From assembly GCA_021769555.1 (NCBI GenBank), contig JAETSR010000006.1, positions 1 to 64,000 of the forward strand: DNA of 64,000 nucleotides, read 5' to 3'. The position numbers and the translations under genes were made by a program. The first letter of the stretch is position 1, and every line of letters starts with the position of its first letter. Under the pieces are notes generated by a model. It worked only from the letters and a program-made list of their open reading frames with translations. It made no database searches and was not told the DNA's origin. Below are positions 48,382 through 56,533 of the stretch, piece by piece. Source of the DNA: Clostridiaceae bacterium (lineage in GTDB: Bacteria > Bacillota > Clostridia > Oscillospirales > Acutalibacteraceae).

Positions 48382-49307
48382 CAGCCCGCACGGCTTTCCG
48401 GAAGGCGGGAAGCCTCCCCCGCCCCCTGCTCGATGAATGCCGGCTCGCAGGGGAACTCCCGGCCCCGAAGGGCTATGAGGGCGCTGAATGCCCCTGTGCT
48501 CAGAAGGTCCCGGCAGAGGGGGCGGCTTCTGGGGTCGGAGCCGCTGTGCACTGTGGCTATAATGCCCACGCCGGCCTGGGCGGCGCTCTCCACAGCCTCC
48601 ATGTCTCCCGGGGCCAGCTCGTCGCACAGAATTATCTCCGGGGAGAGGCTTCTCAGGGCCATCTCAAAGCCCGGGCCCTTTGGGCAGCTTCTCAGCACAT
48701 CGGCGCATGGGCCAAGGTCAAATTCTCCCAGCTCCCCCCTGCTGTCCAGCACGGCTATTCGCCTGCCGGGACCGAAGCGGCCCATTGAGAGGGAGCGGGC
48801 AATGTCCCGGAGCAGGGTGGTCTTGCCGCTGCCTGGTTCTCCCGCTATGAGAGCTCCCTTTGTAAAGTCAATTCCCGAGAGGAAAAGCCTGTCCCCGCAG
48901 CCGGGGCTGTCCCGGGGAATCCTGAAGACAATGGAAGTGATGTCCCTGAGGCTCTTTACCCTGTCCCCTTCCAGCACCGCCGTGCCGCATATGCCCGCCC
49001 GGCAGAGGCTGTCCACCTGGACATAGCCCTGGCGTATCTCCTCCTCGTGGCTGAAGACGGACTGCCCGCAGATGTGCATAAAAAGCTCCTGGAGTTCTGG
49101 GGCGCTCAGAGCGGGCTGTCCGGGGGCAGGGGCGCGGGTAACGCCTCTGTTCTTTAGGAAAAATATACCCTCCATGCCGCATACGGTTATGGGATAGCCG
49201 GCTTTGAAGCGGATATCCCGGGCCTGGGCCTTTACCCGGTCCGGCAGGGCAAGAAGCTCGTCCTTATACAGGGGGATATGGCTGGCAATTCGGTCAAAAG
49301 CTCTCAT
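48381..49307 (-). CDS. spoIIIAA: Stage III sporulation protein AA (ATPase)
   Basis: A 308-residue secretion-type ATPase. Walker A is GEPGSGKT (about 169-176), Walker B-like is EIILCDEL, and the conserved GVGIIATVHSGS follows. It energises the SpoIIIA channel that links mother cell and forespore. It is the first gene of the eight-gene operon spoIIIAA-AH. The ribosome site is weak (GCGGGTG). A sigma-E-like promoter sits 38 bases upstream, matching the known control of this operon in Bacillus. Confidence 0.94.
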   Translation of the reverse strand: MRAFDRIASHIPLYKDELLALPDRVKAQARDIRFKAGYPITVCGMEGIFFLKNRGVTRAPAPGQPALSAPELQELFMHICGQSVFSHEEEIRQGYVQVDSLCRAGICGTAVLEGDRVKSLRDITSIVFRIPRDSPGCGDRLFLSGIDFTKGALIAGEPGSGKTTLLRDIARSLSMGRFGPGRRIAVLDSRGELGEFDLGPCADVLRSCPKGPGFEMALRSLSPEIILCDELAPGDMEAVESAAQAGVGIIATVHSGSDPRSRPLCRDLLSTGAFSALIALRGREFPCEPAFIEQGAGEASRLPESRAG

Positions 49308-49344
49308 TATAGAGCACCCGCTTTCTCAATTCGTGGACTAGTCC

Positions 49345-49375
49345 ATATGTATGGGCTTTGGAGGGAAAATAGAAC
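49345..49375 (-). promoter_or_regulatory. Sigma-E-like promoter of the spoIIIA operon
   Basis: On the minus strand, GTTCTATT (49368-49375) and CATACATAT (49345-49353) with a 14-base spacer. The -10 fits the sigma-E CATACA-T pattern fully and the -35 partly. The -35 overlaps the preceding terminator. Confidence 0.65.
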
Positions 49376-49402
49376 AGGCCCCGCCAAAAGACGGAGCCTG
49401 TT
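49373..49402 (-). terminator. Terminator of the operon upstream of spoIIIA
   Basis: AACAGGC pairs with GCCTGTT around an inner CCG/CGG stem. On the minus strand it is followed by CTATTTTCCC. It follows the small membrane ORF by 10 bases. Confidence 0.6.
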
Positions 49403-49412
49403 ACGTCCTGTG

Positions 49413-49496
49413 TCACTTTCTTCGGCGGTACAGCACGGCAAGGACCGCCAGCAGCGCCGACGCGCCCACTGATACCGCCACAAACCCCCAAAGCAT
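49413..49496 (-). CDS. Possible 27-residue membrane microprotein
   Basis: A small frame encoding one hydrophobic helix followed by YRRRK, resembling the C-terminal anchor of a surface protein. It can start at the ATG at 49496 with GGTGAG ahead, or at a GTG at 49511 (32 residues) with GGGGGAT ahead. It lies 25 bases after the preceding gene and before a terminator, so it is likely transcribed. Translation is not proven. A remnant of a sorting or anchor segment is the other possibility. Confidence 0.45.
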   Translation of the reverse strand: MLWGFVAVSVGASALLAVLAVLYRRRK

Positions 49497-49521
49497 GTAA
49501 AAGAAGCTCACCCCATCCCCC

Positions 49522-50082
49522 TTACGCCGGAGGTATGGCCTCCTGCCAGGGGCCCTCGCCCAGGGGCTGGGCCTGGGCCAGCACATAGAGCTGCTGCTGG
49601 GGGCTTATATCCCTCAGGGCCGTCAGGGCTTCCGGGTCTATCCGGGCGTTCAGGCGCACCGCCGTGTACAGCGGCGGGGTCTCCCGGCCCGGGGGCAGCA
49701 GGTCTTCTGTCCGGCTGTTTTTGTAGTATAGATATGCGCCCCGGGCCTCCCAGTATTCCCCGGCGCCCTCATCCTCGCTGCCGGATTCCAGAAAATCCCC
49801 GGAGCGGATATGCCCGGCCTCCAGCACCGGCTGGCCGTCTATCATGGACCCGCATACCCGCGCCCGGAGCCTGCAGCCGGCGAGGCCGTTATTCACAAAG
49901 CTGAGGCTTGAGTCTGTAATATCCCCCGGCTGCAGCACCGGCGCGGATTCGCCGTCCTCAGAGCCCATGGCCACTACCTCTATCGCCGCCGGTTCCTCAT
50001 GGGGGCCCAAAACAAAGCAGAGCCCCCACAGCCCGGCTAAAAGGGCCAGCATCAGGGCCGTCAGCAGTCTGCCTGGCTTCAT
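49522..50082 (-). CDS. Unrecognised exported protein (weakly TasA/camelysin-like)
   Basis: A 186-residue protein with an N-terminal hydrophobic helix (about 6-26) that may be a signal or anchor. The mature part is acidic. Its YWEARGAYLYYKNSR segment followed by LPPGRETPPLYTAVRL resembles the pattern of SipW-processed TasA/camelysin-like proteins, where an aromatic YYY stretch precedes a PG.TP.LF motif. That likeness is weak and no SipW gene is nearby. It overlaps the upstream gene by four bases and is followed by a microprotein frame. Confidence 0.65.
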   Translation of the reverse strand: MKPGRLLTALMLALLAGLWGLCFVLGPHEEPAAIEVVAMGSEDGESAPVLQPGDITDSSLSFVNNGLAGCRLRARVCGSMIDGQPVLEAGHIRSGDFLESGSEDEGAGEYWEARGAYLYYKNSRTEDLLPPGRETPPLYTAVRLNARIDPEALTALRDISPQQQLYVLAQAQPLGEGPWQEAIPPA

Positions 50083-50783
50083 TTTCCCGCCCCCAGTCTG
50101 AAGCTGCCCCCAAGGGCCGCGTTTGCGGAGCCGCCCAGGGTGAAGCGCACCATGCCGCTGTTTAGCCCCGGGTCTATGATATCGCTCTCCTCACTCATTC
50201 CAAGGCTGCATGTCTCCTGCTCATCCTGGCCCACGGCGGTTATGGCATACGTGCCAAAGGGCAGGCCTGTGAACTCAGCCGCAAGGCGGGCCATGCCGCT
50301 CTGCGGGTCCGGGTCTGGGCGGGCCTCAGCGTAGAGGCGGAGGCCCCGGCCCTCAAGCTCCAGCAGCACAGAGCCGGTCTGTACGCAGGGGCCCTCAGCC
50401 AGGACACGTATGCTTCCGGATTCTACGTCTATATGGTAGAGAAGGTCTCTCCATGTGTCGCCGCCATTCTTTTTGTGGAGCACCGCTGATATATGGTAGT
50501 CGGTCTCCTTTCGCGGGCGCTCAAGTGCAAGCTCTTCCAGCTCCTTCTGACCCTGCGGGCTCATCCACCAGCATTCTGCCTCGCCGGGCTCGTCCCCAAA
50601 GGCCTTTGCCGCCTGGTCCCTGAGATGTATGCCGTTCACCCTGAGGGGCACGGCCTCTCCCAGGAACAGGGTCTCGCTAAGCCACACCGCGTCCGCCGCG
50701 GAGCTGCCGGGAGATATGTATAGGAGTGCCGCGCATACTGCCAGCGGCATGAACCGCACCAGCCGCTTTATCCTTGCGTACAT
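50079..50783 (-). CDS. Unrecognised exported protein
   Basis: A 234-residue protein with a signal peptide (cut after about residue 29, SSAADA) and a mature part of mixed charged and beta-rich character with three cysteines. It has a terminal Gly/Ala-rich stretch (LGGSANAALGGSF). I do not recognise the family. The ATG at 50783 follows AAAGGAG; a longer frame has no ribosome site. It is the first gene of a small operon between prfC and spoIIIA and overlaps the next gene by four bases. A surface or spore-associated role is only a guess from position. Confidence 0.68.
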   Translation of the reverse strand: MYARIKRLVRFMPLAVCAALLYISPGSSAADAVWLSETLFLGEAVPLRVNGIHLRDQAAKAFGDEPGEAECWWMSPQGQKELEELALERPRKETDYHISAVLHKKNGGDTWRDLLYHIDVESGSIRVLAEGPCVQTGSVLLELEGRGLRLYAEARPDPDPQSGMARLAAEFTGLPFGTYAITAVGQDEQETCSLGMSEESDIIDPGLNSGMVRFTLGGSANAALGGSFRLGAGK

Positions 50784-50887
50784 ACTTGATTCTCCTTTCC
50801 AGGAATAAGTTTTAGGATAAAATACCATGTTTTTCATGAGAAAGCTGTCTAACTGTGGAATGTGCGGGGAGTGGGACTGGAAAAAGC

Positions 50888-50916
50888 TTGCAACGGGAAC
50901 AGTTTTGGGCTATAAT
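50888..50916 (+). promoter_or_regulatory. Sigma-A-type promoter of prfC
   Basis: TTGCAA (50888-50893) and consensus TATAAT (50911-50916) with a 17-base spacer, leaving a leader of about 85 bases before prfC. Confidence 0.7.
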
Positions 50917-50935
50917 ATGTCAGATACTGTTGCGA

Positions 50936-50953
50936 GAGGTGCTACCGATGTAA
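50936..50953 (+). other. Start-stop mini-ORF in the prfC leader
   Basis: GAGG (50936-50939) is followed after eight bases by ATG TAA (50948-50953). It could hold an initiating ribosome at a stop codon just upstream of the release-factor gene. It may also be chance. Confidence 0.25.
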
Positions 50954-51006
50954 TCATTAAAATTTATTCATAATTATTTTAATATATTTAGAATGGAGAG
51001 TATATC

Positions 51007-52611
51007 ATGCCAGATAACAGAGCTGAAATAGAAAAGCGCCGGACGTTCGCCATAATCTCCCACCCGGACGCGGGCAAGACTACGCTTACGGAAAAATTCC
51101 TGCTTTATGGCGGGGCAATAGCCCTGGCGGGTATGGTCAAGGGCAAGCGCAACTCAAGGCACGCCGTATCAGACTGGATGGAGATAGAGAAGCAGAGGGG
51201 CATATCGGTCACCTCGTCGGTAATGCAGTTCCAGTATGACGGCTTCTGCATAAATATTCTGGACACCCCGGGACACCAGGATTTCTCTGAGGACACCTAC
51301 CGCACGCTTATGGCCGCGGACTCCGCCGTAATGGTGATTGACGCGGGCAAGGGCGTTGAGGCCCAGACTCGCAAGCTCTTTAAGGTGTGCGTTATGAGGG
51401 ATATTCCCATCTTCACCTTCATAAACAAGATGGACCGGGACTCCCGGAGCCCCTACGATTTGCTGGACGAGATAGAGAAGGAGCTGGGCATAGGCACCTA
51501 CCCCATGAATTGGCCCATCGGCTCCGGGGTGGACTTTAAGGGGGTCTATGACCGGGAGAAGGATAAGGTGCTGAGATTTATCCCCGAGGAGAGCGGCGCG
51601 GGCAGGCGGGAGGTCCAGGAGGAGGATTTTGCTTTGGACGACCCGGGGCTGCCGGGGGCAATCGGCGAGTACCTTTACGGCACGCTGAAAGACGATGTGG
51701 AGCTCTTGGACGGCGCGGGGTATGAGTTCGATTTGGAGCGGGTGCGCCACGGGAAGCTCTCGCCGGTATTCTTCGGCTCGGCGCTCACTAACTTCGGGGT
51801 GGAGCCTTTCCTTGAGCAGTTTTTGAAGCTTACCCCGCCTCCCCTGTCGAGGCAGGCCGAGGGCGCTGTGGTGGACCCGTTCAGCGATGATTTCTCAGCC
51901 TTTGTCTTCAAGATACAGGCCAACATGAACAAGGCCCATCGAGACAGGATAGCCTTTATAAGAATATGCAGCGGCAGATTCGAGAAGGGCATGGAGGTGG
52001 AGCACGTCCAGGGCGGGCGGCGGATGAAGCTCAGCCAGCCCCAGCAGCTTATGGCCCAGAGCCGGGAGATAATCGAGGAGGCATACGCAGGGGACATCAT
52101 CGGCGTGTTCGACCCGGGGGTGTTCTCTATCGGGGACACACTCTGCGCCCCGGGGAAGAAGCTCCGGTTCCAGGGGATACCCACCTTTGCGCCCGAGCTG
52201 TTCAGTTTGGTGCGGCAGAAGGACACCATGAAGCGCAAGCAGTTCGTCAAGGGGGCAAACCAGATAGCCCAGGAGGGCGCCATACAGATTTTCCAGGAGA
52301 TAAACTCCGGCATGGAGGAAATTATTGTGGGCGTTGTGGGCAGTCTGCAGTTTGACGTGTTCCAGTACAGGATGGAGAACGAGTACAACGTGGAGGTGTA
52401 TATGCAGACACTCCCCTACTCCTTCATACGCTGGATAGACAACGAGGGGCTGGACGAGGCGGCGCTCCGCAAGCTGAACCTCACCTCCGACACCAAGAAG
52501 GTGCAGGATTTGAAGGGGAGGTATTTGCTGCTGTTTTCCAATCAGTGGAGCATTAACTGGGCGCTGGAAAGGAACGAGGGACTGCTGCTGTCAGAGTTCA
52601 GTGAAAACTGA
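51007..52611 (+). CDS. prfC: Peptide chain release factor 3
   Basis: A 534-residue translational GTPase. G1 is HPDAGKTTLTEK (about 20-31), G2/switch regions contain RGISVTSSVMQF, G3 is DTPGHQDFSED, and G4 is NKMDRD. The C-terminal domain III matches RF3 (FQEINSGMEEIIVGVVGSLQFDVFQYR). RF3 releases RF1/RF2 from the ribosome after termination. Length and motifs are full. It starts after GGAGAG and is followed 14 bases later by two flavodoxin-like genes. Confidence 0.97.
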   Translation: MPDNRAEIEKRRTFAIISHPDAGKTTLTEKFLLYGGAIALAGMVKGKRNSRHAVSDWMEIEKQRGISVTSSVMQFQYDGFCINILDTPGHQDFSEDTYRTLMAADSAVMVIDAGKGVEAQTRKLFKVCVMRDIPIFTFINKMDRDSRSPYDLLDEIEKELGIGTYPMNWPIGSGVDFKGVYDREKDKVLRFIPEESGAGRREVQEEDFALDDPGLPGAIGEYLYGTLKDDVELLDGAGYEFDLERVRHGKLSPVFFGSALTNFGVEPFLEQFLKLTPPPLSRQAEGAVVDPFSDDFSAFVFKIQANMNKAHRDRIAFIRICSGRFEKGMEVEHVQGGRRMKLSQPQQLMAQSREIIEEAYAGDIIGVFDPGVFSIGDTLCAPGKKLRFQGIPTFAPELFSLVRQKDTMKRKQFVKGANQIAQEGAIQIFQEINSGMEEIIVGVVGSLQFDVFQYRMENEYNVEVYMQTLPYSFIRWIDNEGLDEAALRKLNLTSDTKKVQDLKGRYLLLFSNQWSINWALERNEGLLLSEFSEN

Positions 52612-52625
52612 GAATTGAGGGAAAT

Positions 52626-53111
52626 ATGAAGCTTATCATAACCGACCTTGAAACCCTCCCCTGCAAGGTGGAGGGGGAATATAAACTCATAAAGCCAGCA
52701 GGTGATATCCGTCACTGCGTTGGGTGCTTCGGGTGCTGGGTGAAGACCCCGGGGGAATGCGTTATCCGCGACGGATACCAGCTCACCGGCAGGGACCTTA
52801 GCAGGTGCGGGGAGCTGATACTGATAAGCCGGTGTGTATACGGCAGCGTGAGTCCATTTGTGAAAAACGTGCTGGACCGGGCCATCTCCTATATCCACCC
52901 GGATTTTGTCATACGCCAGGGGGAAATGCACCATAAAAGAAGATATGATAACCGCCTTAATATTACCGCCTGTTTCTACGGCGACGATATTACCCCTGCG
53001 GAGCGGAGCACGGCCGAAAGGCTGACAGCGGCTAACTCGGTGAACTACGACGGCTCGGCCTTAGTGCGGTTTTTTAAGAGTCCGGAGGAACTAAGGGAGG
53101 TGGTACTGTGA
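52626..53111 (+). CDS. Flavodoxin-like reductase lacking the N-terminal P-loop
   Basis: A 161-residue protein of the NADPH-dependent FMN reductase/iron-sulfur flavoprotein group. It keeps the cysteine motif CVGCFGCWVKTPGEC (residues 33-47) and the following LISRCVYGSVSP segment. It begins directly with MKLIITDLE and lacks the usual GSPR.NS flavin phosphate-binding loop, which the next gene does have. The two genes overlap by four bases (GTGA), so they may form a heterodimer or a split enzyme. The electron partner is unknown. Confidence 0.75.
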   Translation: MKLIITDLETLPCKVEGEYKLIKPAGDIRHCVGCFGCWVKTPGECVIRDGYQLTGRDLSRCGELILISRCVYGSVSPFVKNVLDRAISYIHPDFVIRQGEMHHKRRYDNRLNITACFYGDDITPAERSTAERLTAANSVNYDGSALVRFFKSPEELREVVL

Positions 53112-53728
53112 CGGCACTGATAAACGGCAGCCCAAAGCTCAGCAGGAGCACAAGCGGTACTCTTTTGGGCATATTGAAGGAGCATATGGGCGGCGGTTTT
53201 TTGGAAACGGCCCTGCACGGCCCAGAGCCTGGGGACGGCTGTATTGAGGCGCTGGCAGGCGCAGGCGCCTGGGTATTCGCTTTTCCGCTGTATGTGGACG
53301 GCGTGCCCTCCCACCTGCTGAGCTGCCTTTGTAAGCTCCAAAGCCTGGCGGGAGAAAAGCGGCCCAGGGTCTACGCTATAGTAAACTGCGGCTTTTATGA
53401 GGGGGAGCAGAACCGCCTGGCGCTCTCAGTTATGGAAAACTTCTGCATGAGGGCCGGGTGCCGCTGGTGCGGCGGCGTGGGTACCGGGGGCGGGGGAGCC
53501 ATTAGTATGCTGCCCAGGGTCCCCGGGGAGAAAGGTCCCCTCGGCCCGGTTGAGCGGGCGCTCAGGGAGCTTGGGGAGAACATATCCTCCGGGGCGGCCC
53601 AGGATAACCGGTATGTGACGGTGGCAGTCCCGCGAATCATGTATAAGCTGGCCGGGCAGATGGGCTGGCGCAAGATGATAAAGGCCAACGGCGGCAGGGC
53701 CGGGGACCTGGGTAAGCGGATGAGCTAG
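53108..53728 (+). CDS. NAD(P)H-dependent FMN reductase-like flavoprotein
   Basis: A 206-residue flavodoxin-like protein. The phosphate-binding loop is NGSPKLSRSTSG at residues 6-17, followed by the FPLYVDGVP and NCGFYEG segments typical of the family. It starts with GTG, overlapping the preceding stop, and has GGAGG ahead. It lacks the CxxCxxC motif that the upstream protein carries. The pair probably acts together in electron transfer or quinone/xenobiotic reduction. It is followed by a hairpin. Confidence 0.78.
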   Translation: MTALINGSPKLSRSTSGTLLGILKEHMGGGFLETALHGPEPGDGCIEALAGAGAWVFAFPLYVDGVPSHLLSCLCKLQSLAGEKRPRVYAIVNCGFYEGEQNRLALSVMENFCMRAGCRWCGGVGTGGGGAISMLPRVPGEKGPLGPVERALRELGENISSGAAQDNRYVTVAVPRIMYKLAGQMGWRKMIKANGGRAGDLGKRMS

Positions 53729-53741
53729 ACGAAAAGAATCA

Positions 53742-53768
53742 CCCCCTCCGGCACATACCCGGAGGGGG
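53742..53768. terminator. Bidirectional hairpin between converging operons
   Basis: CCCCCTCCGG (53742-53751) pairs perfectly with CCGGAGGGGG (53759-53768) around a 7-base loop. It is strong in GC but without a long T run on either side. Confidence 0.65.
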
Positions 53769-53778
53769 CTTCCATTAC

Positions 53779-55656
53779 CTATTTATAATTTTCACAAAGA
53801 TACGCGTAGGTAGCGGGCATTTCCTTTGTGACGCGGAAAACGCCTTCCTTTCCCCCGTCGTCATCATGTGTCAAGAGTTTCAGGCGCATGCCCTCCGCCG
53901 GGACGTATTTCATCTCCCTGTTCAGCCAGAGGACGCCGCCTCTGGCGGTGAACTCGCCGTCGTAGCTCAGCTCATACACAGGGTAGTCGGCCTTCTGCAC
54001 ACCGGACACGGTAGAATATCTGCACGCTTTGAAGTCCTCCCGCATGGCGGCTTCAAGGCCCTTTAAAAAATCTTTGGGAAACTCTTCAACGGGCCTGGGG
54101 TCGTTGACTTCATAGAGCCTTCCCCAGCAGACTCCGCTGCCATCCTCTATATTCTCAAGGCTGTCCACAGCGGACACGGCGTCTATGGCGTTCAGGTATG
54201 GTATGCTGTTTACGTATTCGTCGCTTGCGGCTATTTCAAGCCTCAGAGCCTTCAGTTCCTCATAGATGGGCTCGGTCTTGGCGTTAAGGGGGCCTCTATA
54301 GTTAATATAACCTCTGACATATTCCTCATTTTTATAGAGGTTGTAGCTAATTAAATCCTCCTCTATCTGCTCGTAGGCGCTTCGCCCGGGAAGGTATGGG
54401 TACTGGGCCGCCCGCTCAAGCTCAATGTACTTCTCGTGAAGCTCGTGTACCTTATCCAGCATTTGGGGGCTGTGTACAATGTTGCGAAGGTCAACAATGT
54501 CGTCTTCAACTTCTATATTCCAGTAGCCTCTCATCCCAGTGTTATTCATTGGGTAATAGCAATGTACATCTGCAATTCTAATCTGCGATACCTCTGGCAC
54601 GGCCGTGTCCAGCCCAAGGCCGGTGGATATGACGCCGGTGGTGACGGCCAGGGCGATGGCGGCTTTGACCAGTGTAACAGCGCTGGATTTCATGCTCTTT
54701 AGATTACGGTGCCATATCAGCTCAAGTACGATGTAGGCGAGAATCAGCGCCAGGGGCATACATAACAGTGTGAATGGTATGCCCAGCCCGCCCATCTTGC
54801 AGTCCCGGGCTATGGCCGCCATAGTGTTCGTGCCTATCACCCCGGCTGTGAAGGTTAGCTCGGTGCGAAGGAACAGCTCCGCCGGGCGGCACTGCCCGAA
54901 GTGCCCGGCCTGCTCGCTCCTGCGGCGCTTATAGAGGATATACCCGGCGGCTGAGCAGAGGGCGCCGAGGATTGGCAGCCACAGGAGAATGATTGTGCGG
55001 ACCTCGTTATCGTAGCCACCCATTATCTCAATGCCGAAGGGCGCAAAGAGGAAACGGAAGACAGGCATATATCTACTGTGTGTGTTTGCCCCGGGAACAA
55101 TACTGTTTATCCATAACTGTACCATCTCCACCAGGAGGAGCCATGCCGCCATATGGGTGATTATTCCTATGATGTAGCCGTGGTACGTGCCGCATGCTGC
55201 GGCCGCCATGAAGGTGAAGCCCAGCAGGGCTATGGATATCATAACCAGGGTTCTGATATGGTAGCCGCCCTCGATGTAGAGGAATTTCCAGTTGGTCACC
55301 CAGGTGGTATAGAGCCTGCATGGGATTATGGGCAGTATCAGCTGCCACATGGAGTTTATGAGGGCCGCAAGATAGAACTGCCCTCTGGGGATGGGCAGGG
55401 CGTGGATGTAGTCCGCGTGCTTTCTTGAGAAGCAGTCGTTCAGGTGGATTATGGGCATGAGGACCGCGAAGCAGGTTATCAGAATCTCCATGGCCCTGAC
55501 GTTGTCCGCGAAGCCGTGGCCCATGAACCAGTCCCAGAGGGTGACTACTGCCATCAGCGCCCAGTAGAGTATGGCAGCGGGCATAGTGCGCTTTAGCTGC
55601 CAGGTGAATACGGCCATGAAGCCGCCGCGCTTATCCGAGGATTTTGTCAATGTCAT
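53779..55656 (-). CDS. ABC transporter membrane protein with large external domain
   Basis: A 625-residue protein. The first 385 residues hold about seven to eight membrane helices in the pattern of ABC-2 permeases. The rest is a hydrophilic region of about 240 residues, rich in Tyr, Glu and Asp, that probably faces outside. It shares the operon with a YtrB-like ATPase and a YtrA-like GntR regulator, as in Bacillus ytr-type systems, which respond to cell-wall antibiotics. The ATG at 55656 overlaps the end of the ATPase gene and has GGAGGC nine bases ahead. Cargo unknown. Confidence 0.8.
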   Translation of the reverse strand: MTLTKSSDKRGGFMAVFTWQLKRTMPAAILYWALMAVVTLWDWFMGHGFADNVRAMEILITCFAVLMPIIHLNDCFSRKHADYIHALPIPRGQFYLAALINSMWQLILPIIPCRLYTTWVTNWKFLYIEGGYHIRTLVMISIALLGFTFMAAAACGTYHGYIIGIITHMAAWLLLVEMVQLWINSIVPGANTHSRYMPVFRFLFAPFGIEIMGGYDNEVRTIILLWLPILGALCSAAGYILYKRRRSEQAGHFGQCRPAELFLRTELTFTAGVIGTNTMAAIARDCKMGGLGIPFTLLCMPLALILAYIVLELIWHRNLKSMKSSAVTLVKAAIALAVTTGVISTGLGLDTAVPEVSQIRIADVHCYYPMNNTGMRGYWNIEVEDDIVDLRNIVHSPQMLDKVHELHEKYIELERAAQYPYLPGRSAYEQIEEDLISYNLYKNEEYVRGYINYRGPLNAKTEPIYEELKALRLEIAASDEYVNSIPYLNAIDAVSAVDSLENIEDGSGVCWGRLYEVNDPRPVEEFPKDFLKGLEAAMREDFKACRYSTVSGVQKADYPVYELSYDGEFTARGGVLWLNREMKYVPAEGMRLKLLTHDDDGGKEGVFRVTKEMPATYAYLCENYK

Positions 55657-56533
55657 AACCAGCCGCCTCCATTTCGCTTATAAATACTTCCTCAAGGGAC
55701 AGGGGCACCGTCTCCTTAAAGGTTGGGCCAAACTGCTCGAGAGCTGCCAGAACATCCTCCCGGGTGCCCCGGGCCACGAAGGTGATGAGGGAGCCTGTCT
55801 GCTCATAGGTAGTGATACAGAGCTTCTGCTCAAGGGCTTCTATTGGCGGCATTTCGGTGAACACCGCCTGTACCCGCTGCAGGTGCAGGGAGAGGTCGTC
55901 AAGCTCCTTTTCGAGAATCAGGCCGCCCTTGTGCAGCAACGCTAAAGTGTCGCAGAAGTCCTCCATCTCCCGGAGATTGTGGGAGGCCAGCACCACGGTC
56001 ATCCGCCGGTCGGCAACCTCCTGGACGATTAGCTGCTTTACAAGCCTTCTGACTACCGGGTCTATGCCGTCGAAGACCTCGTCCAAAAGCAGCAGCTCCG
56101 GGCGGCTGGACAAGGCCAGTATGAACCCGGCCTGGCGCCTGTTCCCCTTGCTCAGGGACTGAAAGCGGGCTTTCTCGTTTACCGGGAAGCGCTGGCAAAG
56201 TTCTGTAAACCAGGCTTCGTCCCAGGTCTCATATAGTTTTGAAAGCTCCCTGCCCATGGAGAGCAGTGTGTGGGTGGGCGGCAGCACAAGCTCGTCGGGC
56301 ATGAAGCGGGTGCGGGCCTTTACCTCCCGCTCCTCAAAGACCGGCATGTCGTTTACTGAGACCTCTCCCCCGTCCGGGCGATATACGCCCGCGAGAGTGC
56401 GCAGGAGCGTGGACTTGCCGGCGCCGTTTGAGCCCACGAGACCGAATATGCTGCCGGTCTGTATGCTCAGGTCCACGCTGTCCAGGGCTTTGAGCTCCCC
56501 GAAGCGCTTGGTAAGCTGTTTGCATTTTATCAT
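55631..56533 (-). CDS. ABC transporter ATP-binding protein (YtrB type)
   Basis: A 300-residue ATPase: Walker A is GSNGAGKST (34-42), the signature region is LSKGNRRQAGFILALS, Walker B is LLLLDEVFDGID, and the switch His is in ASHN. A C-terminal extension of about 80 residues is typical of YtrB/BcrA-like subunits. I chose the ATG at 56533 with AAGGAGGG ahead. The start overlaps the GntR stop by four bases. It energises the membrane protein encoded next, and likely acts in efflux or in the envelope-stress response. Confidence 0.9.
   Translation of the reverse strand: MIKCKQLTKRFGELKALDSVDLSIQTGSIFGLVGSNGAGKSTLLRTLAGVYRPDGGEVSVNDMPVFEEREVKARTRFMPDELVLPPTHTLLSMGRELSKLYETWDEAWFTELCQRFPVNEKARFQSLSKGNRRQAGFILALSSRPELLLLDEVFDGIDPVVRRLVKQLIVQEVADRRMTVVLASHNLREMEDFCDTLALLHKGGLILEKELDDLSLHLQRVQAVFTEMPPIEALEQKLCITTYEQTGSLITFVARGTREDVLAALEQFGPTFKETVPLSLEEVFISEMEAAGYDIDKILG

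Noticed and set aside
48382-48627. Longer version of spoIIIAB
   Set aside because: It lies entirely inside spoIIIAA in a different frame. The ATG at 48381 overlapping the spoIIIAA stop fits the family length.
49294-49491. 65-residue frame between spoIIIAA and the upstream operon
   Set aside because: It runs through a terminator hairpin and the sigma-E-like promoter in another frame. The better frame there is the 27-residue helix at 49413-49496.
50838-51006. Riboswitch or other structured RNA upstream of prfC
   Set aside because: I found no conserved riboswitch core or strong pairing. Only a promoter and a start-stop pair can be supported.
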